The translations under genes were made by a program, and so were the position numbers. Positions 25,259 through 38,742 of a stretch of 64,000 nt of DNA are shown here, piece after piece (the first letter of the stretch is position 1; each line of letters opens with the position of its first letter). Source of the DNA: an uncultured Flavobacteriales bacterium (GTDB lineage Bacteria > Bacteroidota > Bacteroidia > Flavobacteriales_D > Parvicellaceae); the NCBI GenBank assembly GCA_943787725.1, contig CALSNM010000001.1, positions 1-64,000 on the forward strand. Direction: 5' to 3'. The notes beneath the pieces are model-generated. The model was not told the DNA's origin. It worked only from the letters and a program-made list of their open reading frames with translations, and searched no databases.

Positions 25259-28110
25259 TGAAAAACGCACTTATAATTCTGTTATTAATGTTTCCATGGC
25301 AATTTAACGCCCAAGATTTTTCCATTACTGATGGAACCATTTCAACTTGTTTAGGAACTTTATTTGATTCAGGAGGCACTGGAGGTGCTGGGTATTCAAA
25401 TAATGAAAGCTATACGGTCACGATTTGCCCTGATAATGCAAATGATGTGATTACCCTAGATTTTATCAATTTTGCGCTGGACAATACAAACACGGCTACT
25501 GCACCAGCAAATAATATAGACAATATAATTATATACGATGGTGATAATACAGGTGCTACAACTTTAGGAACATACACTAGGCAATCAACTACAGGGAACA
25601 ATTGTTACTTGTACATCACTTAACACTACTGGGTGCTTAACCCTTGTATTTACTTCAAATGATGCTGGAACTGGAGTATTTGCTGCCTCAATTACTTGTG
25701 CTACCCCTTGTCAGAGACCATTTGCACAAGCAATATCAAACCCGGATACAATTGCTAAAATTTGCATCGGCGAATCTGTTAGCTTTGACGGATCTTCATC
25801 ATTTGCTCAAACCGGGTTTAACATTGTTGATTACCATTGGGATTTTGATGACGGAACAATTGATAGTTTAAGTGGTGCAACTACAAGTTACACATTTAAT
25901 GATCCAGGCGTATTTAATGTGCAACTGCGCGTAATTGATGATAATGGATGTATTAATTCTAATTTAACCGACTTAAGCATATGGGTTGCTCCTCCTCCTG
26001 TATTTAATCCAATAGAATATGACACAAGCATGTGCATAGGGGAAACCGTTACACTGACTGCTCACCCTGAGCAATATTCACAAACATGGACGGCGGTTCC
26101 AGATGGAAACTTAGGAGGACCTCAATATGTGCCTGATCAAGTAGGACAATGTTTTACGACTACTTTAGATTTCACAGCATTCTCTCCGGGTCAAACCCTT
26201 GGAAACATTAATGATTTTCTAGATGTATGTATAAATTTTGAGCATTCATTTATGGGAGATTTAGTAATTTCGTTAACCTGCCCTACAGGCCAAAATGTCG
26301 TTCTGCATCAGCAAGGTGGTGGCGGAACAAATCTGGGTGACCCTGACCAGATGGATGGCGCTCAATTTCCTGGTATAGGATGGGACTATTGTTGGAGCCC
26401 AGCTGCTACTAACGGAACTTGGGTAGATAATTCTGCAACAAATACAATTGTCAAATAGCAGTGGATCTACATCCTTAATTCCTGGAACCTATGAAAGTAT
26501 CAATCCAATGAACGCGTTAGTTGGATGTGACCTCAACGGGACATGGGAAATCGAATTTTGCGATTTATGGGGAGCTGATGATGGTTTCGTTTTTAGTTGG
26601 GGTATTAATTTCGACCCAAGTCTATTTCCTCCTTTAACTTCCTTTACACCATCAATTGGAACCGATCAAGATTCCTCTAGTTGGAGTGGCTCTAATATTA
26701 TAAATACATCTAGCGATGGAAACGAAATTATAGTTGCGCATACTACTCCTGGAAGCTATGACTATACGTTTTCTATTACAAGTGACCATGGATGTGTTTC
26801 CGATACGACTATTACCCTCGTTGTAGAGCCAGCTCCAGAAGTTTTTGCGGGAAATGACACAAGCGCTTGCACAGGTCAACAAGTTCAATTAACTGGAGAA
26901 ATATTAAATACTCCCACCCCCTGCTCCCCCGTGCGTATTTACAATAGACATGGTAGATACTTTTGGCGATGGTTGGAATGGCGCATCTATTGATGTAATC
27001 ATTAACGGAGTAATAACAAACTATGGAATGGCCACGGGTGCTAACGCATCCTATACATTTACTCTAAATGATGGTGATTCGTGGGAAATTATATTCATTT
27101 CTGGAACATTTGACAACGAAATTATCTACACTTTTACAGATTGTAACGGAAATCAAATATTCACAGATGGCCCAAACCCTGTGATTGGATCTGCTTTTAC
27201 TTCTACCTATGGAAACCCAGTGAGCTATACCTATGGTTGGGACCCTGCAACTGGTTTAACGGACGCCACTATTATTGACCCTATCTCATCTATTAGTGGA
27301 CAAACCACATACGTTTTAAGTGTTTTTCCAACTGGCCACCCCTTGTGCGTTAGCACAGATACAGTTGTGGTTAACATAAATGACCCTTCTGCTGGACAAG
27401 ACTCAACTGCAACAGTTTGCCAATCGGGTACCGGATTATACCTGTATGATTATCTAGGTGACTCTTTAGATATTGGAGGAACGTGGTACAATGGAACAAC
27501 AATCATAACAGATATTTTAGACCCTTCCAATTTAGTCGCTGACACATTTCAATATGTTATTGGAACCAAGGATGCATGGACACTGCAACAGTCATGATAT
27601 ATGGCTCTATTCCGGTTCCTATCTCATCAAACGATACCTCTATAACGGTCGACCAACAAATTCCTCTCTGGACATCTGGAGGAGAATCATATGTTTGGAC
27701 TCCTAGTATATATTTGGATAGTATATATTCCAATTCTGTGATATCTACCCCGGGAGAGGATATTACTTATTACATTGAGGTTTATGACTCATTAGGTTGC
27801 ATGGCTATTGACACTATTAATATCACTGTAGAATACAACCCGCTATTTATTCCAAATGGGTTTTCTCCGAATAATGACAACAATAATGATGTCTTTTATG
27901 TTCGTGGAGGAGGAGTTGCCCTCTATTCATTTTACAGTTTTTGACAAATGGGGAAATTTGGTATTTGAATCTTTTGATATGGACAAGGGATGGGATGGAA
28001 CTTACAATGGAAAGTTGGTAAATACCGGAGTCTTTGTTTATCGAATGGATGCAACATTAAAAAATGGACAACCTCTTTTTCAGAGTGGAAATGTCACATT
28101 ATTTAGATAA
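25255..28110 (+). CDS. multidomain secreted T9SS substrate: CUB-like, PKD, P-domain-like, CTD (several frame breaks)
   Basis: One gene of about 950 codons read across roughly five frame breaks (near 25598, 26445, 26930, 27580 and 27925). Domains in order: a signal peptide (MKNALIILLLMFPWQFNAQ); a CUB-like domain (YTVTICPDNANDVITLDF, NIIIYDGDNTGATTLGTY); a PKD domain (DYHWDFDDGTIDSL); a proprotein-convertase P-domain-like beta-sandwich (VCINFEHSFMGDLVISLTCP to LNGTWEIEFCDLWGADDG); a domain with VDTFGDGWNGASIDVIING; Ig-like repeats; and a gliding-motility CTD (FIPNGFSPNNDNNNDVFYV, ending NVTLFR). It is probably a surface or secreted binding protein. I see no catalytic site. The terminator at 28125 follows. 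Confidence 0.8.
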
Positions 28111-28124
28111 AAAAATAACAGCAT

Positions 28125-28156
28125 AAAAAAAGGGTATTCAATGAATACCCTTTTTT
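28125..28156. terminator. bidirectional rho-independent terminator
   Basis: An 8-base perfect stem GGGTATTC / GAATACCC with loop AAT, with seven A on the left and TTTTTT on the right. It lies between the converging CTD gene (stop 28110) and gyrB (stop 28178), so it can end both transcripts. Confidence 0.88.
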
Positions 28157-28177
28157 GTTTTGTAGCCTCTTATTAAA

Positions 28178-30130
<1,953 letters not shown>

Positions 30131-30157
30131 CTTTTATATCTCGTTTTTTGACAAGTC

Positions 30158-30165
30158 CAAAGATA
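30158..30165 (-). promoter_or_regulatory. possible Bacteroidota -7 element of gyrB
   Basis: The minus strand reads TATCTTTG, matching TAnnTTTG, 27 bases upstream of the gyrB ATG. I find no TTG at the usual -33 distance, so this rests on the -7 match and position only. Confidence 0.35.
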
Positions 30166-30303
30166 AGATTTCGAGCACTTTAAAACACATTATTCCTTGA
30201 CCATTATACACTACTTATTAACATTTAAGGAGGTTATACACGACCCAAACCAAATAGCTACACCTTACAGCTTTTTTCCAACTAAAATAGATTGTGAACC
30301 TAT

Positions 30304-32036
30304 CTAAAATGCCAAAGTAATCCCTCCTAACAAGTTAAACCCTTGAACAGGGTAAGCTGTCCACTGATAGTACTTTTTACCAGCAAAATTATTGAAATTG
30401 ATAAATGCTGATAATTTTTTATTGTACCTGTATTCAAAACCTAGATTAGCATCTACAAATGGTTTTAGATTGTAAATATATTTATCATTACTCTGGCTTC
30501 AACTCCTTCAATACATTAATAACTATATGTTTGTCGATTACCAACCACAAATATATTTGCTCTAACCAATATCTTATCAGCTAAATCATAAGTTCCTGAA
30601 AGCGTAAGTTTAAAATCGGGTCTATGCCAAGCAAACTCTTTTCTCCCAGAACCATAGCGAAGTACTCTCCTTTACCATAAATCTTTAATTTTTCTAGTTT
30701 CTGATATGCCAATTGACCACTAATGGTTGTTCTTGATAAGGTATCGTATAATACCGTAAACTTATTACCATAAGAATAAGTAGAATCCATTCCAAAAATT
30801 GGCAACCCTTCTATCTCTTCATGTCCTATTGCTAAATTGAATGATATTGTTGAGCTAACAGAACCGCGGATACCACCATATAATCTTTAGCTTTTGATTG
30901 GTAGTTTTGAATAGAGCATTTTCAAGAATAAATGAATTCTCTAAACGCATAGAATTAAAAGTGTTTCTCTTAATACCTCCACTCAATCCAATGTAAGGTA
31001 TAAAAATATCATTAAACAGACTATAATTACCCTCTAAACATGGGTAAAAGTGAAACTTAGCAGCAGTTCCAATATTTGCATAAATACCTAGCCCTGCTTT
31101 AACAGACCAATTATCCCTCTTGAGAAAATATAAGGAGTTAGCTTTGAAAATGGTATTATTTGTATTTATTGACAAAAGGGAATCTCCGATTGAATCCGAA
31201 ATCATTAGAGGAATATTTTGTTCTAATGCATTAAAATCTAACATCACATCAGCTCCGATTTCTTCTTTGCCCATATATTTAAACAAATTTGCTCCAATCT
31301 TTAAATTATGCTCGTTTGTTTTTGATAAACCATTTAAAAAATCATAATCTAAGCTAAGGTGATGATTAAGCTTGGCACTATCCTTTAGCATACTTTTAAG
31401 CTCCGTATGAAGCGACACTAGATCATAGACCTGCTTTATCGTATCTGCAGTAGTTCTCTATATTCCGATGGAATTAAGGTGTTCGTTGCATCAAACCCAT
31501 AATAATGAAAACTATTCCTATCATAATTTAAAGATGCTTCTAAGCGTGCGTTCCTTAAAAAAGTGTTTGTAATATCCCCCTAAATGATTGTCATTGAACT
31601 TGATTAACGCCAAGGCCTTTTATATTACCGAGAGAGCTATGATGGAGCATGTTAACGTTCCCCATGCTCTTTTTTTAGAACGCGTAGAATTGTAATATCC
31701 TTCTAAATAAGTAGTAGTGTACATACCTATTGCCGCTTTAACATATCCTGAATATAATTTATCTAAAGGCTCAATAATTTTTAATCTTGCCGGCTTAATT
31801 TGTTGCACCTCAAATGACACATTGTGCTGAACAGGTTCCAAGTAATACTGAAGCTTAGGAATCTCCATTACTGAATCTTTCGATTGCGGCATCATGCTTA
31901 TCTTTTGCGACTTTACAGTTGTACGCGCAGCTGCATCCGTCCCGCTATAAACATCAGAATCCCTGTCTTGAGAAACTCCATCTTGTATGCCCATTGAGAA
32001 AAGTACAACCATTATTATATATGCTGTTTTCATCAT
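30304..32036 (-). CDS. predicted outer-membrane beta-barrel protein (frame breaks)
   Basis: A protein of about 577 codons after joining open pieces at 32036-31620, 31418-30855, 30805-30581 and the end. The signal peptide is MKTAYIIMVVLFSMGIQDGVSQ. A short Ser/Lys-rich region and IPKLQYYLEPVQHNVSFEVQQ follow. From about residue 90 there are alternating amphipathic strands with aromatic girdles (YSGYVKAAIGMYTTTYLEGYY, LKIGANLFKYMG, WSVKAGLGIYANIG). The last strand, GFNLLGGITLAF, ends in Phe as outer-membrane barrels do. I see no TonB box or plug, so it is not a standard TonB receptor. Its ATG directly follows the TPR-protein stop (TAGATGATG), so the two probably work together at the outer membrane. 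Function unknown. Confidence 0.7.
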
Positions 32037-35000
32037 CTAGTTATTTGGTTCTTTGTTTTGTTTCTCCTTCTCCTCTTCCAGCTCATCCTCGAAAAGCTTT
32101 TTATCCTTTTCATCTAGGCCTTCAAAATCAATTTCCACATCGCCTTTTTCGACTAGATTTTTCACTTTGACTTTCCAAATCAAGTATATAATCAATTTTT
32201 GATTGAGCCAACGCCACAATCTCTGCCTGATCTTTTCCTTCATAGTTATCTATAACACTTTGCAGACTACTTTTTGCGTTGAAATAATCTTCTTTTACAA
32301 TGAAATTATCCCCTAGCAAAATAATTGCACTAGCTATCCAATAATCGTAAGACGGCTTCTGCTTTACCAACTCCATAATAGTAATTTCGCACTCATCATT
32401 CTTTTCTTGCTCGAATAGTATTTCCGCTGCATTATACTTGGCTTCTGCACCTTTAATACTTTTTGTAGTTTCGCTTAAAGCAATAAGAATAATATAAGCC
32501 TCATCCAGTCTATCCGTTTCTTTTAAAGAAAGCCCATGTATTAGTGAAGCTTCAATTTCTAAAGGTTCATCAAGGTTACTTAACAATAGCGTCTTGTTAG
32601 AATACGCAATGGCCGACTGATAATTGTTTAAGTTCCAAAACCCTCGCATCTGGCCAATAACAGAAGATACGAATATTCTCCTCTGAAGCTGCTACCCTCT
32701 CTAGCGTTGCATAATGACCTATGGCTTGGTGATAATCACTCTAGGAAATAACTAATATTACCTGCATATTTTAATGCATTTTCATAATTATTATTGTTTA
32801 CCTTATCAATAACACTGTTATAGTGTGAAAGCGCTTCTTCTAGGTTTTCTTCTTGATGAATACAGCGAGCCATATAGTAATGTGCGTCCGCGCTGTGCCT
32901 TCCGTTTTCAACTTTCACTATTATATTCCTCTCCTTTTAGAATAATATTGGCGCAGTCTCCGCGGTCCCAAGCATCTTGAACAGGTTCCCAAAAAACCGA
33001 ATCCAATTCGGATTGAGCTACTTCTCTTCCTTGCTCTACTAGCCAATCATAATAGCCCGCTAAATCATCTCTACCTTTATAAATGTCTTTCATTAATAAG
33101 ACTGCAGATTCATTTTCGGAAGTTGCATTGGGATATTCAAACAGCACTTTTTCCAAATACTTTTCTGCTTTATCATATTCTTGTGTACTTAAATAAACGC
33201 TCCCAACATTTACAATGGCTCTTGGCACATATTTATTTTGTGGGTAGTCACGAATAAACTGTTCGTACGTATCTATGGCTTTTTGATTTTCTCCTTGCGC
33301 TTTATAGGTATCTGCTAATTCCCGAATAGATAAGAATTTGGTAGCTAGAGTTTGGATACCTTTCGGTTAACTCTTGCAAGGTTTTAGCCTTCCCTTCATG
33401 ATCTTCTATATAGCCTTGAGATGTTGCTTTTTTAAAGTAAGCATAGGATAAATCGCCGTCTCCCTTTTCAATAACCATATCGAAATATTCAATCGCTTTT
33501 ACATCATCTGACAACAAAAAATAACAATCTGCTAATCTTAAGAATGCATCAATCAAAGGTTTATTCTTTACGCTCTCCTCTAATAAAACGAAATTTCTAA
33601 ATGCGTAATGCTACTACGTAAATGAGCACTTCTCTCGGTGGAGGTAATCGTCTTTTTTCTATTATAAGTAAACGGATTAGATTTCAAAAAATAAGCATAT
33701 CCTATATTATAATCTGCCTGATGAAAAACGGATGTAAGAGCAGCTCCTGGTTCCATTCGGAATTCTTCTATACTGCGAAATAGCCTCATCCAATTCTCCT
33801 TTATGATATTTGCATTCAGCAATCCAAAATAGGCTTTCTGCATTCAATTTTTTATCAACAGGATACCTTTTCACGTCTTTGAATTTATTCAGCGCTTTAG
33901 CATATTCTCCGTTATGAAATAATTGCACAGCTCTGTTAAAACTTACCGTTTGATAGGCCACCTTCATTCTATCATCTTTATTTTTCACTCTCTCTAATGA
34001 CGCTAGAGCATCCTCATAGTTTTTTGTGGTCATGTAAACCCGTATTAAAAACTCGTAAGCTTCTTCAGCCTGAGACGAATTTGGATATATTTCAATGTAC
34101 TCATGAAAAGCTTTTATTGCTTCATCATAAGGATTATAGGATAATTCATAAGCAAGTTTTGCATAATTAAAAAGTGAATTCTCCTTTATACTAGGGTCAA
34201 AATCCATTTTACTCGCAGCTCTAAAGGCGTTGCTTGCATAATCTTTTTCTTCTAACTTTAAATAGGACTCTGCCATATGGTAATATGCGGTTTGTGACAA
34301 AGCATCTTTTTTTGTAGATGCTCTACCCAGATACTTAACTGCACTTTCATAACTTTTTATCCCGTAATAAGCAAAACCTATTTGGTAATTATCAACTCGA
34401 GTAGCCTTAACACCTTTTCTAAACTCCAATAAATAAGGAATCGCTTCACTATATTTTTTCTCGTAATAATAAGAGTCACCGATTAATTTAGCGAATTCAG
34501 ATTTTCTTTTAGAACTAACCGAATCCATATAAACCGGAGCATATTCAATTACTCTTTTATACTTTTCTTGTTTATAATAAATTTGAGTGATGTAATAGGG
34601 TGCAATAGATTTAAACATTGACTCGCAAGAAATTGTCTGAAAGCCCTCGAGTGCCGTTTGGTAGTTCTTATCTTTATATGCAATGTGACTATAATAATAA
34701 ACTGCTGGAGCTTTATATTCAGTATCTTTATCTAAAATCTCGTAGAAGTTTCCCTTCGCTAGAACAAAATCTTTTTGTTTGAAATAACTATATCCTAATT
34801 TGAAATAATATTCGATTCTTTCATCCGGAGCTAAATCATATGGATCAACTTTAGTTAAATACTCAATAACCTTTTTTGATTTTTTTAACCGATAATTATG
34901 TTTTCCTAATTGAAAGAATACGGACTTGCCTTTTGGATGGTCTGGATGTTCAGTTACAAAACGATTCAACAAAAATTCTGCATCTTTATGAAATAACTCC

Positions 35001-35240
35001 AACGCACAGATTGCAAAGTAATATTCACAGTTAATGCGTATTTCATCTTGATTGTTTTCAATATGTTTTACTACTTCTTCAAATTTATCCTGTGCCGCAC
35101 TATATTTTTCTTTATCGTATAGATCTTGACCTTCATTATATGTTCTATAATTATCCGTATAAATAGCTGTTTTCTGTCCAAAGGAACAAACAACACTAAA
35201 TAACATTAATACAATTAGAACTTTTTCGAATCCCTATCAT
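32037..35240 (-). CDS. large exported TPR-repeat protein (several frame breaks)
   Basis: About 1,060 codons once breaks are joined (near 35225, 33800, 33570, 33270, 32920, 32690 and 32190). A signal peptide, VLIVLMLFSVVCSFGQ, appears when one extra A after MIGIRK is removed, which puts the start at the ATG at 35240. The rest is a near-continuous array of tetratricopeptide repeats (for example AQDKFEEVVKHIENN, KGKSVFFQLGKHNYRLKKSK, AIKAFHEYIEIYPNSSQAEE). The C-terminus is charged: KLFEDELEEEKEKQNKE. TPR proteins of this size in the periplasm act as scaffolds. It is coupled to the barrel protein downstream and divergent from ftsE. The specific role is not known. Confidence 0.8.
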
Positions 35241-35433
35241 AAAATATATTTTCCAATGGGACATACCTTGCCCATAACAATTTATTGGTTAAAGATAGCA
35301 AGGTGCAGGGGTAGTGTTTGCGCTGATTTGATTAATTGTTAACGGGTTTCTGTTAAAACTATTGCATGTAAATGAACATCGAAGAAAAATAAATTGGCAT
35401 CTTTATACGCAATAAAAACCATTTATTTGAATT

Positions 35434-36147
35434 TTGACTTCAGCAGAGAACAGCATATCCATAAGTAATATCAATGTCTCTCAACGAGAATTATTGGTGC
35501 TCAAAAATGTAGAATTAACCATCCAAAAAGGAGAATTTGTTTACTTAATCGGTAAAACCGGCAGTGGAAAAAGTAGTTTACTTAAAATATTGTACGGTGA
35601 ATTAAGGCTAAAAGATGGAAATGCTACAGTGGCTGGTTTTAATTTAATCAAACTACGGAAAAGAAAAATTCTTGCTTTAAGAAGAAAATTAGGAATTGTT
35701 TTTCAAGACTTCCAATTACTTACCGACCGAACCGTTGAAGAAAATTTAAAATTTGTAATGCGCGCTACCGGATGGAAAGACAAAAAAAAGGTAAAAGCAC
35801 GAACCTCTGAATTATTGGAAAAAGTTGGAATGGTAGAAAAGGGCTTTAAATTCCCGCATCAGCTATCTGGTGGTGAACAGCAAAGAATTGCCATAGCAAG
35901 AGCTTTAATAAATGATCCTGAAATTATTTTGGCGGATGAACCAACAGGAAACTTAGACCCAGAGACAACTGAGGAAATTATGCGTTTGCTTTTCGAAATA
36001 AGTGGTACAGGTAAAACAATATTGATGGCTACACATGATTACGATATGATGCAACGTTTCCCATCCAGAACTTTGCGTTGTGAGGACGAAGCAGTTACTG
36101 AGATTAATTTGGCAGAAGCGCCTGAATTTAATATGAATAGGTTTTAA
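35434..36147 (+). CDS. ftsE: FtsE-like ABC transporter ATPase
   Basis: A 237-residue ATPase of the FtsE/LolD type. FtsE with FtsX controls cell-wall hydrolases at the division site. Walker A is GKTGSGKSS (about residues 40-48), the Q-loop is VFQDFQLL, the signature is LSGGEQQR, Walker B is IILADEP, followed by TGNLDPET and the switch His in MATHDYDM. The RRKLGIVFQDFQLLTDRTVEENL stretch is typical of FtsE. The start is TTG: an in-frame TGA at 35428 leaves no ATG upstream. No ftsX is found nearby, so the partner is encoded elsewhere, as is common in Bacteroidota. LolD is the main alternative. Confidence 0.85.
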   Translation: MTSAENSISISNINVSQRELLVLKNVELTIQKGEFVYLIGKTGSGKSSLLKILYGELRLKDGNATVAGFNLIKLRKRKILALRRKLGIVFQDFQLLTDRTVEENLKFVMRATGWKDKKKVKARTSELLEKVGMVEKGFKFPHQLSGGEQQRIAIARALINDPEIILADEPTGNLDPETTEEIMRLLFEISGTGKTILMATHDYDMMQRFPSRTLRCEDEAVTEINLAEAPEFNMNRF

Positions 36148-36184
36148 TTTTCACGAAGTATTGCAATTTATTAATCCGTTATCC

Positions 36185-36268
36185 ATCTGAATAATCTATC
36201 ATATTGATTTATCAAACGCTATCTATCTGAATAATCTATCATATTGATTTATCAAACGCTATCTATCT
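36185..36268. repeat. 40-base direct tandem repeat, two copies
   Basis: The units begin ATCTGAATAATCTATCATAT at 36185 and 36225 and end AAACGCTATCT. They appear identical. A four-base ATCT remnant follows at 36265. The repeat lies in the 193-base gap between ftsE and the CotH gene, about 75 bases before the CotH start. Nothing else recognisable is in the gap. Confidence 0.9.
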
Positions 36269-36340
36269 TCGACCACAACAAAAATGGGGTCTTTTCCTAC
36301 GTCCTAGCACATATAATGATTATATTGTTGATCTAACTTT

Positions 36341-37554
36341 ATGCTTAAAAATATATTTAAATTATTAATTGGATCCCTGATAATAACCCTTGTTATTGGG
36401 TCTATTTTTTTTACCCAGCTCTTTGATACTAATCCGAATAACCTCTCTAAAATCTACTTCTATCGCTGGCGTTCCATTCCTTTTAATAATAAAGCAACCA
36501 CATTCCTGTCATACGTAAGCAATAATCCCCAGATTGACCATATCTATTTCCAGAAAATCAGAGCAAAAGCAAGAGGAGGAAGCAATGCAGATTTCCCAAA
36601 ACACAACTTTACAATTGAATTAAAAAACAAACATCAACTAGCAGGTTTAGCAAATGATGATGATTGGATATTAGGCGCTTCTTTTCTTGAAAAATCATTT
36701 ATACGGAATAAGCTTTCATTTGATTTATTTAGATTATTTAACTCCAAACATAAAGCTCCTGAATGCGAATTCACAGAAGTTTACAGAAATTTCAAATACC
36801 ATGGATTATACGTTATCATGGAGCGGATGGATAGCAAGAGATTAAAGATAAATAAAAAAGATAGTGCAGCTTGTATTTTTAAAGAACCGCCAATTTTTAT
36901 TGACCCTAAAGTAATAGTAAATAGTAATCCTTATAAAAAAAATGATCTTTATCATCAGAAATTTCCAGATTTAACTAAGCGAAACAAGACTTCAGAAATA
37001 GAGGAATTACGCAAATTTATTGCTTTTGCCCCCGATTCAATATTTGATAAAAAGATAAAGTCATATTTTCAAGTAGATGATATAATCGATTGGCATATTC
37101 TTCTGCTATTTGCGCATAACGATGATGGCGTTATAAAAGGCTTCTATTTATATAAAAAAGCTGATAAAACACCGTTTAAACTTGCACTTTGGGATTATGA
37201 CAATACTTTTGGCAGAGACACTGATAATCAACCACATTTACCAGGTATTATTAACTGGGAGAGAAATATACTTTTAAATAGATTAGTTAATTCAACTACA
37301 ATACATAAAGCCGACTAAAGCAACGTTTTTTTGAGTTAGTAGAAGAAGGAATACTTACTACAGAAAAATTAACATCTATGATTGATAAGGATTATGACGT
37401 AATCAAAAGCTATGTAAAAAAGAATGAAGAGCGTTGGCCTATTAATGCCGAACCGTTTTATGACGATACTGACTTTGAAGGTGAAATTCAGCTAATGAAG
37501 AAATGGATTCCTCTGCAGCTAAAAGCCGTCAGTGAATATCTTAATACACTTTAG
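36341..37554 (+). CDS. CotH-family protein, membrane-anchored (frame broken near 37310)
   Basis: About 404 codons. Residues about 9-28 (LLIGSLIITLVIGSIFFTQL) form a signal anchor. The body shows the CotH kinase-like signatures: RAKARGGSNADFPKHNFTIE, FIRNKLSFDLFRL, YHGLYVIMERMDSKRL, YFQVDDIIDWHILLLFAHND and the metal-binding LWDYDNTFGRD. CotH proteins are atypical protein kinases in spore formers and occur as exported proteins in many non-spore-formers, where substrates are unknown. The frame shifts near 37310; the tail continues with QRFFELVEEGILTTEKL and ends SEYLNTL. The break is probably an error. Kinase activity is inferred from the family only. Confidence 0.82.
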
Positions 37555-37626
37555 CTATGTTGTTTTTTGAGGCCAAAAGAAATATAACTCAGTAATTGGT
37601 TTGTAGCTCCATAAAAAAGAATAATC

Positions 37627-38742
37627 TTAAAAAACCAGTTCAACTAGCTTTTCAGCATTACCCAAGTTATTGAATTTATCTAGCAGTATTTTATTGCGTA
37701 ACTCTAAGTCCGCGAATTTAAATTCTTGATCCATTAATTCGGAAATTAGTTTTCTAAACTTAGCTGGTGTATTAGCTTCATAACAAGCTTCTTCTAATCC
37801 AGTGTTTTCAACCATATATTTATTTACTAAACAAAATCTACCTTTGTACAACGCTGAAATTAATTTTAATTTAATTCCAGTTGGCTGAAAGGTTGGAAGA
37901 ATATTAATATGTGCATCTGCTATTAAATGTTCCATTTCTGTAAAAGAAATGTTACCACTTAAGCTTACATTTTTGGATTGACCAACTTTTTTAATCAACT
38001 CCTTACTTGGATTACTTCCTGCCAGAACTAAAGGGTAATCCAACTTAGAAAAAACATCAATTAAATAAAGAGAAGCTTCATTATTTTCTCCAACAGCTAA
38101 ATTACCATGATATAGTGCAAAGGCCCCTCTTCCAATTTTTGCAGTTACCTCTTCCCCAGAATGAAATGCAGGCAAGTACTTTGCATTTTTATATTTAGAA
38201 TTAAAGTAAGTCGTGTCATTCGGAGAAATAGATAGCAATACATCTGCCTTCTTCAAAACCGATTCAAAAGCTTTTAGCTTTTTTGCTTCAGAAAGAAAAA
38301 ATTGCTTTTTGAACAACGATTTTTCGACTTTTGCCAAACCTAAGTAGTAATCATGTTCAACATTGTGCGTACGAACAGCTACAAAACGTTTCGACGGTTT
38401 CAGTTCATCCAAAAACCAACAATTGTGTAGACCTTCGATTAAAATTGGATACCCGTTTTTATTTAGACTTTTAAGTAGTTTTTCATTTTTTCGAGTAGCA
38501 ACTACAAAGGGTAATTTCGATAATAATTTGGCTTTACTTTTATCGCGTTGGTAATAAGTAACGGATTCGCAATACTTATTCAATTCCTTTTGCTTTCCTC
38601 TTCCATACTCAAAACAATGCAGGTGGATTTTTACTCCCAATTTATGGAGTGCCCTAATTTTATAAAACACATCAACTACTCCTCCATAATTTGGAGGAAA
38701 CGGCACATCAAAAGAAACAATATGTAGGTGTTGTTCTTTCAT
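37627..38742 (-). CDS. glycosyltransferase, GT-B fold
   Basis: A 371-residue cytoplasmic enzyme that transfers a sugar from a nucleotide-activated donor. The N-terminal domain has VSFDVPFPPNYGGVVDVFYK, the glycine-rich acceptor loop of GT4-type enzymes, and VAVRTHNVEHDYY. The C-terminal donor domain has ALYHGNLAVGENNEAS, ISFTEMEHLIADAHINILPT and GIKLKLISALYKGRF, the region equivalent to the usual E-x7-E motif. Its start overlaps the stop of the glycosyltransferase at 38739 by four bases (ATGA), so the two are cotranslated. They probably act in surface polysaccharide synthesis; acceptor and sugar cannot be read from the sequence. Confidence 0.85.
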   Translation of the reverse strand: MKEQHLHIVSFDVPFPPNYGGVVDVFYKIRALHKLGVKIHLHCFEYGRGKQKELNKYCESVTYYQRDKSKAKLLSKLPFVVATRKNEKLLKSLNKNGYPILIEGLHNCWFLDELKPSKRFVAVRTHNVEHDYYLGLAKVEKSLFKKQFFLSEAKKLKAFESVLKKADVLLSISPNDTTYFNSKYKNAKYLPAFHSGEEVTAKIGRGAFALYHGNLAVGENNEASLYLIDVFSKLDYPLVLAGSNPSKELIKKVGQSKNVSLSGNISFTEMEHLIADAHINILPTFQPTGIKLKLISALYKGRFCLVNKYMVENTGLEEACYEANTPAKFRKLISELMDQEFKFADLELRNKILLDKFNNLGNAEKLVELVF

